A stretch of 64,000 bases of DNA from positions 28,289,768 to 28,353,767 of the forward strand of contig JAJEKV010000001.1 in assembly GCA_021234155.1 (NCBI GenBank), read 5' to 3'. This DNA comes from Isoetes taiwanensis. Its lineage: Eukaryota > Streptophyta > Lycopodiopsida > Isoetales > Isoetaceae. Below the pieces are notes generated by a model that did no database searches, was not told where the DNA came from, and saw nothing but the letters and a program-made list of their open reading frames with translations. The position numbers were made by a program, and so were the translations under genes. Numbering within the stretch: position 1 is the first letter of the stretch; the number at the start of each line of letters is the position of its first letter. Positions 55,517 through 64,000 of this stretch are shown here, piece by piece.

Positions 55517-55853
55517 TTAGGGCGAAATTTCAGGGACCTTGAAATTCCGGTTTCAATCAACCATTTTTTAAAATCCGAAACCTCATACGATTTCTATTGG
55601 ACGATATTGAGCGGCGCCGCCCAAGGATGCACGCCAAATTCAAGCTCCTCGAAATTTCGACGAAGAATTTTCAGGAGCAGAAAATTTCTCAAAATTTTAT
55701 GGCAGCCGCCTGCTGACGTGGCAGTGTCATGAGCAGCGTTGCCACGTCGGCAGGCGGTCGCCAAAAAATTTCTTCGCGGTGGCGCTGCCACATCAGCAGG
55801 CGGCCACCAGAAAATTTTGAGTGAAATTTTCTGCTCCTGAAAATTAGCCCTTC
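55517..55853. mobile_element. Fold-back MITE
   Basis: Strong inverted arms 55667-55724 and 55786-55846 share ATTTTCAGGAGCAGAAAATT and GCCGCCTGCTGA...TGGCAG. A weaker outer match (AGGGCGAAATTTCAGG at 55518 against the inverted end AGGGCTAATTTTCAGG at about 55853) suggests the true ends. The single minus-strand frame here is an artefact of the palindrome. Superfamily is not determined because no clear target duplication is readable. Confidence 0.65.
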
Positions 55854-57296
55854 CTAAACATAGAGATAGATGAGCAACTAATTTAAGCGGAAGCACTGGA
55901 GGCCAAAATCATATTGTACAAATATGTCTTGGCTAAAAGAAATGAAGGAAACCATCTAAAAGATTTAGGAAAAAGCTCCATTGTAGAGTCGGCAACAGCT
56001 TTGCATGTTAGAATCTAATGTCGCCAAGTTGCAAATGCCAAATGTTGACATAAAATGGCAACAGAATCTGTCGACATAAGTTTGCCCTATAAATATGGTC
56101 GGGTGTTACAGATACCTACACCAGACAAGCTACCTTGGAAGGTGCAACAGGGCCAAAGCAATAAAAAAGTAAATGATTCTGTGAAAGCTCAACAACATAT
56201 CGATCCTAATGAAGAAGAAACATATGAAAAGAACCAACTGAACCAAATTCTTTTTTAGCGAATTCATTGCAAAATGGAGTTTAAGACGTGGATTAAAATT
56301 CTGGAGAAGAAATGATCTGTTGAATTCTTGCAGCATCGATGCTTGTGAGATTTAGTTGCAGACCTTATTTTGTATTGCCTTATGTAATTGGTTCCTTGTC
56401 ATTGTTATGACTACCTAGCCCTGTGCACTTTCAATTCTTTTGGCTCATTGACTTCTTTCCACTGCCTTTATTAGTCCCCTTTACTACATGTCATCCATTA
56501 TTCCCTTTTGTCCACTTTAGTTCCATTTGTCTCATTGAGCTCTAATGGTGTTCCTAAGTAGTACTAGCTCTTGCAGTCCGGATTGTGCTCGATGTTGATA
56601 TTTGCATAAGGACCTTTCCTTAGAAAGAAGGGGTGCTATACCATTTGAAAGAAGGGAATTATCACTATTATATTCTCCTTATTGGTTATCAGTCATTCCT
56701 TATAGGTTATCAATCATTCCTTATTGGTTATTTTACAATCAGATCCTGTCATATTCTCCAAAATATGCTGAATGAAGGATTGAGAAATACACACCTCACG
56801 CTCTTGTACGCACTGTGAGTTGCCCTTGGAATTGTGTTGGAATTGTTGTCGACCCAGCCCTTGCTAGCTCTTGTACAAATACATTATTCATAAATCATAA
56901 ATACCTGAAGACTATTATTGTCAACCAAGATGCGATTCTGACCCGTTCAACATGATTTTAACAACTATAAATGAAATATGTCTTCAAATTCTTATGCATG
57001 CGCCACCCTCCATGTGCTAACAAGCTTATGGTTGCTAGCTTCGTGGCAAAGAACTTCCCAAACAGCCATGCTACCTAACATTTTTTATATTTATGGATGA
57101 GCAGCTATGGATGTTTATCTTGATTACAATCACATCTCTACTTAAAAAACATCAACATCCAAGAATCAATTGTCTAGGCACTGAGGTGGTTTATGCATCA
57201 GAATGCATATTGTATATAGAATTAGGACATGCCAAGTGCCACTTTGGCATGAAGCTAATAGTTGAGAAACCTGAGGTGATAGTTGCCTTACGACAA
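55854..57296. other. Intergenic, no gene supported
   Basis: Short frames only. A small tandem (TTATTGGTTATCAGTCATTCC-type units) is seen at 56680-56735. Confidence 0.4.
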
Positions 57297-57297
57297 G

Positions 57298-57387
57298 AAA
57301 TGAGAATGAGAATGAGAATGAGAATGAGAATGAGAATGAGAATGAGAATGAGAATGAGAATGAGAATGAGAATGAGAATGAGAATGA
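57298..57387. repeat. (GAGAAT)n hexanucleotide microsatellite
   Basis: About 15 perfect copies of the GAGAAT unit. Read as protein it gives RM or FS dipeptide repeats on the two strands, which are artefacts. Confidence 0.97.
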
Positions 57388-57594
57388 TTTTTTATCGTCC
57401 ACTGGGAAGAGGTGTAGAAATCACAACTTTTTGCCTACAGTTATAGCCTCGCCTTTCAAGGGACGTGATGCATAAGTTGGCCAAGATTTCCGAGCATGCA
57501 ACTTACTTAAACACCGCAATGTAGATATCAAGTGTGATGAACAGTAAATAGCTGGACATATATACCTTCATACAAGGGCAAATGAAGCTACAAG

Positions 57595-58030
57595 AGAGCG
57601 AGCAACCCATCTTCATAAGCAGAAGGGTTGGCACTGGAAAGACATTCCTTCTTAATTGCATATGTCTACTAATACATGGCAGTCAAACATAGAGCTCCCA
57701 TGTGGCACGACAACTCTCTCGGTTAAGCGTTATCTAAAGGGGCGAACAACGCACTCGCTCTTTCATATTCTCGCAGTTGACAACAATGCGGGCTTGCACT
57801 CGCTATTACATTGGGATTTGGGAGTACCACAACTGTTGGTGGAGGCGAAGGTCATAATATGGGACGAGCTCCAAATGGCTAACAAACTAGTCAGAGAGAG
57901 TCTCAATAATCTATTGCAATAATGATATAGAAACAATTGGCCTTTTGAAGGTAAGCACTTCATAGCATTTGGCAATTTTCGAGAAGTGGCACCCGCTGTG
58001 AAGGGTAGAGGAAGAAAATGGTATCTTCAT
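57595..58030 (+). pseudogene. Helitron/PIF1-type helicase relic
   Basis: Across shifting frames the plus strand shows RRVGTGKTFLLNCI (Walker A, about 57622-57665), KGRTTHSLFHILAVDNN, VEAKVIIWDELQMANK (Walker B, DE) and FGNFREVAPAVKG (the GDFRQxLPV motif, changed). This is the order of the Pif1-family helicase at the C-terminal end of plant Helitron Rep-helicases. Frame changes after Walker A and after the third block show it is dead. Helitron ends were not identified. Confidence 0.75.
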
Positions 58031-58649
58031 TGTGACAAGCTATGAGAGATTGTTAGCATTTAGAGGTTTAGGTGATGGGTGGATGGATGGATGGATGGAT
58101 AGTAGACATGATCTCAAGTCTTCGAACCTCTGCCAACCCATGTGAAGGTGGCAACCAAGACAAGGAGTTTTCTTGGCACTAGTGGGGCTAGTGTATCACA
58201 CTTTTTTTGGCTCAAGCTATGGCAGATTGATGGTCTTAATATATGTGAAGCCTCTATAGCACCATACTTTTCTTGGCTCCAACTATGGCAGATTGATGGC
58301 CTTTTGAAGAACTTCCAGTATGAACTGATACGTACATGTTAGCACATATAGATTTTATATATCATTAACAATAGGCCATTACAAATGTAATTGATGGTGT
58401 TTACACATGGATCGCTTTGGAATAAGGATGAATAATATTAATATGCTATGCAATGTAGGAGTTCTCTCAGAACTCAATCTCTGGATCTATATCATAATTC
58501 TAGGCATGAATTCTTTCCTTTTTGAAGCTCTGTTGTTAAAATAGATTCAGATTCAGAGTGTGTAAACATTCTAGCTATCAAGCCATGCATTATATAAACT
58601 AATTGATTGTATAATTTAAAAGGTGTGCTCTTATATACAGTCAGGATGG
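58031..58649. other. Intergenic with short direct repeat
   Basis: CTATGGCAGATTGATGGTCT recurs with one change at about 58218 and 58281. A GGAT microsatellite lies at 58080-58101. No gene. Confidence 0.45.
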
Positions 58650-61600
58650 TTGTTAGTTTCTCTTAATCCCATAGATTACTTAAGATTCTCTTAAGATTCC
58701 CCTAGATTCTCAAAGATTATCCCAAATTTTCTTTAGATTCTCCAAGATTCTATATAGATTCTCTTAGATTCCCTTAGGTTCTATCAAGATTCTCCAACAA
58801 AACACACTTAGTGTGAAAGATTCCCTAAGATTCCCCTAGCTTCTTAAGAGTCTATAAAGATTCCTCTAGATTTCAAACGTTATCACAAGAATCCTCTAGA
58901 TTCTCCAAAATTCTATGTAGATTCTTCCAAATTTTGTTAGATTCTATTTAGATTCCCTTAGATTCTATAGAGATTCCCCTAGATTCTTGAAGATTCCATC
59001 AAGATTTCTCTAGATTCTTAAAGATTCTATGAAGATGCACCTAGATTTTGCTAGATTCTGAGTCGAAGATTTAATGAAGGTAATCCCATAGATTACTTAA
59101 GATTCTCTTCAGTTTCCCCTGGACTCTCAAAGATTATCCTAAATTTTCTCTAGATTCCCCAAGATTCTATATAGATTCTCTCAGATTCCCATAGATTCTA
59201 TCAAGATTTCCCTATTAAACACACTTAATGTGAAAGATTCCCTAAGATTCCACAAAGCTTCCCCTAGATCCTTAAGATTCTATAAAGATTTCTCTAAATT
59301 TTCAAACGTTATCACAAGAATCCTCTAGATTCTCCAAAATTCTATGTAGAGTTCTAGATTTCGTTAGATTTTATGCAAATTCCCTTAGATTCTACAGATA
59401 TTCCCCTAGATTCTCGAAGATTCTATTAAGATTCCTCTAGATTCTCAAAGATTTTATGAGGATGTGCTTAGACTGCTAGATTCTCTACGATTCTCTTGAG
59501 ATTCCCATAAATTTTCTAATTTTGTTGAGGTTCCCCGAGCTTCCTAAAGATTATCTCAAGATTTCGCATGTTTCTATGTAGATTCTCCTAGATCCCCTTA
59601 GATTCTATGAAGACTCCCCTACATTCTGAAAGGTTTTATAAAGATTCGCATAGGATCTCAAAGATTCATATATTCCCTTATGATTCTCATAGATTCTTAA
59701 AGATTCTCTTTGAGCTTCCTCTACATTCTCTAAGATCCTATGAAGATTCCCCTAGATTCTCTTAAATTCCCATAAGTTTCTAAAAAGATTCTTGGTATTC
59801 GATCACATTAGCTCCAACTGCGACGGAACGATGCCAAAGCACTACCCATTAGAAAGCTCTCGACGAGAGGAATCCAAGGGTGTGGGCCAAACCTTCATCC
59901 GACCCCTTTACTGCAACTTACCGGCCTTTGAAGCCGATTATAAAAATAGAAGCTTCCTAGAAAGTCCACCCATTAATCCCGGTGCCACCTCATTACCTTT
60001 TTATTAAATAAAGTGCCACCTTACCTTTTTTAATAAAAGAAATTGCAATTTAATAAAAAATTTAATAGTCGGGATTTCTCCTCCCTCTTTTGATCCAATG
60101 GCTAAGATTGACTACACCAAAAAGCACCTTTTAAGGGACCTTCCTTGCACCTTCCCTTTAAAAAATCAAGGGCCAAGATTTTTCACGTGGCCAATCAACG
60201 GTCTAGGGATGGGGTGCATGCCCCATGCATGCCCCCTCACTAAATCTAAGGGCCATTGTCGCGCCACCTCAAAAAATAGACGGGTGGGATCAATCTCTAC
60301 AAACTTTCACCCCCCGATATGGGCACATCAAATAGTTGTATATATACATTAGATTAGATAGATATCACTAATATATATACACGTATTAGATGTGTGTTTT
60401 GTCATCCCATGGGCATGTTCATAGAGATTCATCCCAGCCGTCCAATCACGGAATGAAAGGCCAGGATAATGCCACCTCATTGAGGTGCATGGATGGCCAT
60501 GATGGGCATGCATGGGGGCATGCACCACATCCCTGAACCGTTGGATCGAAAGGGGAGAATAAATCCTAGCCCTTGATTTTTGTGAAGAAGGTGTAAGGAA
60601 GGTGCCAAAAAAAAAAAGTTGGTGCAGCAGATCTCAACCGTTAGATTAAAAGATGAGCATAAATCCTAGCCATTAACTTTTTAATATTAAATTGATTTTT
60701 TTCTTTTAAAGGAGGTGAGGTGGCACCCTTATTAATAAAAAGGCACCCTCATTAATAAAAAAGGTAGTGAGATATTTATGAATGGACTCTCTAGGAAGCT
60801 TCCTTCTATTTAATCGCCTTCGAAGGCCCGTAGCTTACAGTAGAGGGGTCGGATTAAGGTGGGGCCTACGCCGTTGGTTTCCTCTCGTCGAGATCTTTCC
60901 AAAGAGTGGTGCTTTGGCACTATTTTGTTGCAGTTGGAGCCAACGTGATCGAATACTCAGAATCTTCTTGGAATCTTCGAGTTTCAAGGAAACTTGAGGG
61001 AATATAGGAGAATCTTCGAGTTTCAAGGAATCTATGGTAACTTGAGGGAATTAGGAGAATCTTCATAGTCTAGAGGAATCTTGAAGCATTCTTTTGGAAT
61101 CTATGGGAATCTTTAGAGAATCTTAGGGAATCTCAAACAAATCTTTGGGAATCTAGGACAATCTAGAGGAATCTTCATGAAATCTTTAAGAATTATGGGA
61201 ATCTAGATGGAATCTTAGAGAATCTTGGAGAATCTTAATAAAATCTAGGGGAATCTCTGTAGGATCTTAGAATCTAGAGGAATCTTTGTAGAACTTTAAG
61301 GAATCTAAGAGAATCTTTAGGAATCTAGGGAATCTTCTTAAACTTTTTGAGAATCTAAGGGAATCTCGATGGAATCTTAGAGAATCTAGGAGAATCTTCA
61401 TAGAATCTTGGGTAATCTAGGGGAATCTTCATAGAATCTTGGGGAACCTAGAGGAATCTTTACAGAATCTTGGAAAACCTAAGAGAATCTACATGGAATC
61501 ATGGAAAATCTAGAGGAATCTTTGGATAATCTTTGAAAATGTGGGGGAATCTCAAGAGAATCTTAGGAAATCTAGGGGAATCTAAGGAAATGTTTATAAA

Positions 61601-62040
61601 ATCTTTGAGAATCCAGAGGAATCTTGATAGAATCTTGGAGAATCTTCATAAAATCTACAGGAATTAAAGAGAATCTACATAGAATATTGCAGAATCTAAA
61701 GGAACCTTGAGATAGTCTTCAGAAATGTAGGGGAATCTTTATAAAATCTTAAGAATCTAAGGGAATCTTTCACACTAGGTGTGTTTTGGAGGGGAATCTT
61801 TAATGCTGAGCATGTTTTCATGGAATCTTGGAGAATCTAGGTGAATCTTCGTAGAATCAAAAGGAATCTAGGGGAATTTTCATAGAATCTCTGAGAAACT
61901 AAAGGAATCTTGATAGAATCTTAAGAATCTAAGGTAATCTTCATAGAATCTAAGGGAATACAGAAAAATCTTAGGGAATTCAAGACAACCTTAATAATAT
62001 CTCAAGGGATCAAGAAAATCTTGGAGAAATCCAAGTAAAA
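58650..62040. mobile_element. 3.4-kb fold-back element with AGATTC minisatellite arms
   Basis: The whole block is an imperfect palindrome centred near 60350. The left outer arm (58650-59790) is a degenerate array of AGATTC-containing units (for example AGATTCCCCTAGATTCT). The right outer arm (60950-62040) is the same array inverted (GAATCTTGGAGAATCTAGGG). Inside, unique sequence is also mirrored: 59793-60005 against about 60770-60960 (GATCACATTAGCTCCAACTG against CAGTTGGAGCCAACGTGATC), and 60050-60330 against about 60420-60710. No transposase frame is found. The architecture resembles FB/TU/FARE fold-back transposons, whose long inverted arms contain variable tandem repeats. Confidence 0.75.
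58662..59500. repeat. 421-bp higher-order repeat in left arm
   Basis: The phrase ATCCCATAGATTACTTAAGA and the following 400 bp, including an ACACACTTAGTGTGAAAGATT landmark (58805 and about 59219), recur at a 421-bp offset. The right arm carries the inverted landmark near 61770. Confidence 0.75.
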
Positions 62041-63470
62041 TTTTGTGTTGCGTCATCTTTTGCAGGCCCTAAACTTAACAATTTCTTGTAATTGTATATA
62101 TATAATAATAGATAATAGATAGATATATTATGGCAACATTATATTATAGGTCACGAAAACATACAAGAACCACTTCAATGTACAAGTCAACCAAATGTTG
62201 ATTCCTATGGAATGCAACTAACGCTTCATATGAACACGATGAAATTTTATATAATTTTGGTGCATGGACTTTTTCACTTGCTTGGTAGCTATGATCATTC
62301 AATTAAAGAAAAGGTTAGGTGATGGTAGATGATGGAAGTTTTTGAGGTGGGCTTTATTTGCTTGTATATCCTTATATTTATACAATTACAAGATGATTTT
62401 GCGGCGGCGTTGCCGCCGCTATAGTTCGAAGGGTTTTTTGAAGTAGTGGTATGGGCGAGACTTTGAATTTTGAACAACAATATCTAGTTTTGGAAATTCA
62501 GGGAATTGGGCTGATATTTTAGCCTAGATCCTTCAAAAAGGGAAAAACATAGTTCAAAATTAGAAAGGCAAATGAAGAAACTGAAGGCGGTTTTTCTAGT
62601 CAAATCCTTGTGAAAAAATTGTTTCGTTTTCAATTGATAGCATTTTAGTTGTACAGATATGGCAAATGCAACATCTCAATCAACAGGGTTTTGTGGCTGC
62701 ACGTGATAATATCTGAAAAATAGTCAGGTTTTCCGGTCAAAAATTGAAGTGGAGCCCATGTTGGAAAAGTTGGAGATTGTGTCAATACCTTTAACGTTTC
62801 ACCTCCTCTCCCAATAACAGGCGCATTGGAAAAGTTGGAGATTGTGTCAATACCAGTGAAAGCACTGGCGTGTGGCATTCTTTAATTATCTTACTTTCGC
62901 ATTATTTAACGTTTCGCCTCCTCTCCCAACAGGCGCATTGTAAATTACAATAGGGACACATGTCATATATGAACTTGCAAATAACTAATGAACACAAAAA
63001 CTCTTAGTTCACTTTGTAAAAATAATATCTTGAATGGAAAAAGACACAGAAAAAAATCATCAAGTTGAGGAAGTATAAACTTCTCAAAGTCGTAATCTTG
63101 CTATTGTAAAGAACTTTTAATTGGACTAGAGCATACATTTGCGTTCTTTGCAACTCATTGATACCCAATGACATCGCAAAAATCAAGTGGTTTTGGAATT
63201 GAAAGATTAAAAAATGGGAATTTTGAATTTCTCATGTGACATCGTAGTTACTATCCTCAAAAGTGACTTACATGTTTTAAAAGTCAAATATTGTAAACAC
63301 ACTAGATTACTATGTCATTGAATATTTTCTCAAAGGCAATGGGGGATATGATTAAAAGAAAAAAATTGTCATAACTATTATATAAGAAGAAAACATCAAT
63401 ACCCATTGCTCCTTCTTGCACCGTAGGACTGAGACGTTAGGGCTTACAGGCAATCTACGGGACTAGGTTC
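62041..63470. other. Intergenic with small repeats
   Basis: It contains the GC hairpin at 62401-62419. A segment is interleaved with two duplicated words: TTGGAAAAGTTGGAGATTGT at 62761 and 62826, and CCTCCTCTCCCAA...CAGGCGCATTG at about 62802 and 62916. No gene is recognised. Confidence 0.4.
62401..62419. repeat. GC hairpin shared with 16.96 kb
   Basis: GCGGCGGC-GTT-GCCGCCGC in AT-rich flanks, inverted relative to 16958-16977 and with related neighbouring bases. Confidence 0.55.
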
Positions 63471-63640
63471 CCTTGGATTCTGTGAAGATTCCTCTAGATT
63501 CTCCAAGATTCCATCAAGATTCTTTTAGATTCTCAAACATTGTATGAATATTCCCTTGAATTCCTCTAGATTTGCGAAGATCCACTCAAGATTCGCATAG
63601 ATTCCCCAAGATCCTATACACACTTCTAGATTCTCTAATA
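63470..63640. repeat. Detached AGATTC minisatellite tract
   Basis: AGATTCCTCTAGATTCTCC-type units are the same as the left arm of the 58.65-62.04 kb palindrome and in the same orientation. The tract abuts the LINE RT fragment. Confidence 0.7.
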
Positions 63641-64000
63641 TACGAGTTTTTTGAATTGGGCCAAGGATACCAAACAAGATGTTGCTCTTATCAAGCTGGA
63701 TATCACCAAAGCCTTCGACACGGTAAGTTGGGGCTTCCTATTTAAATGTTGCAGGGCATTAGGTTTCTCGGACGAGGTAATTCTCCTTTTCAAAGCTATA
63801 CTTTCAAATTCCAGATCTTCTGTTTTAATTAATGGAGAATGTGGCCCCTTTTTCCCCCTGCAAAGAGGGGTAAAATAGGGATGCCCACTAGCTCCATTCC
63901 TATTCCTTATTATTATGGAGGCTCTTCATGGTAAGCTAGAAGAAGCAAAGAGATCTAATATGATCCAAGGCGTCACCCTCCCTGAGAATGGGGAGATGGA
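63641..64000 (+). pseudogene. LINE (L1-type) reverse transcriptase fragment
   Basis: From about 63645 the frame reads NWAKDTKQDVALIKLDITKA, FDTVSWGFL (motif A, Asp in KLDITKAFD), LGFSDEVILLFKAIL, SVLINGECGPFFPLQRGVK. A TAG then replaces the expected Gln codon before GCPLAPFLFLIIMEAL (motif B). The frame reopens and continues past the window edge (GVTLPENGEM). Upstream sequence is AGATTC repeat, so the element is 5'-truncated or interrupted. The missing YADD motif would lie beyond the window. Confidence 0.85.

Noticed and set aside
55594-55896. Minus-strand 100-codon frame rich in Ala/Arg
   Set aside because: It spans the palindromic MITE and reflects its inverted arms.
57297-57446. Protein with a long Arg-Met (or Phe-Ser on the other strand) dipeptide repeat
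   Set aside because: It is only the translation of the GAGAAT microsatellite.
1-64000. CRISPR arrays, bacterial operons, tRNA or rRNA genes
   Set aside because: No spaced palindromic arrays, Shine-Dalgarno organised operons, tRNA cloverleaf or rRNA cores were seen; the window is plant nuclear DNA.

Overview
This window is nuclear DNA of a land plant. The one complete gene is a plant-specific dormancy/auxin-associated (DRM1/ARP) gene. Relics of plant pentatricopeptide-repeat (PPR) genes and of the plant histidine-pathway gene HISN1 lie between many retroelements. Low gene density, multi-kilobase LTRs, a DIRS-like relic and a Penelope-type reverse transcriptase (RT) fit a non-seed vascular plant, most likely a fern, better than a flowering plant. 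That placement is inference from element types and PPR style, not a database result.

Layout. 0-3 kb: intergenic DNA with a decayed PPR relic. 3.0-6.9 kb: a truncated Ty1/copia element on the minus strand (gag, protease and integrase, no RT), with its primer-binding site and a GC-rich repeat-bearing LTR-side region. 7.3-8.3 kb: a broken uncharacterised plant gene with a DUF688-like segment. 9-13.4 kb: AT-rich repeats and a DIRS-like relic. 14.2-15.1 kb: two heat-shock-element/TATA modules. 18.6-19.7 kb: an exon relic, a PPR relic and a 56-bp minisatellite. 20.8-22.2 kb: a Ty3/gypsy LTR remnant with the tail of pol.

22.7-33.3 kb is the most unusual part. Two 3.18-kb direct repeats flank a 4.19-kb core holding an unrecognised ORF1 and a Penelope/telomerase-clade RT. 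A Gly/Arg-rich exon lies inside each repeat. Visible splice signals would join that exon, ORF1 and the RT in one frame, interrupted only by a single UAG between ORF1 and the RT.

34.7-38.8 kb is an exact head-to-tail duplication of about 2.05 kb carrying LINE RT relics and the 3' exons of a HISN1 pseudogene. More HISN1 exons and PPR debris follow to 39.8 kb. 40,266-51,171 is a full-length Ty3/gypsy element with 2.32-kb LTRs, a 5-bp target duplication and a tRNA-Gln-type primer-binding site. Its pol has an archaeal-type RNase H placed before the RT.

52.7-53.2 kb is the intact three-exon DRM1 gene on the minus strand. A 1.74-kb Mutator-like element with a 9-bp target duplication sits about 280 bp upstream of its start codon. 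A fold-back MITE, a Helitron helicase relic and a 3.4-kb imperfect palindrome built of AGATTC-rich minisatellite arms (58.65-62.04 kb) follow. The window ends inside a LINE RT carrying an in-frame stop. Apart from DRM1 the genes do not form a pathway; the window mainly records nested transposon insertion, gene-fragment duplication and decay.
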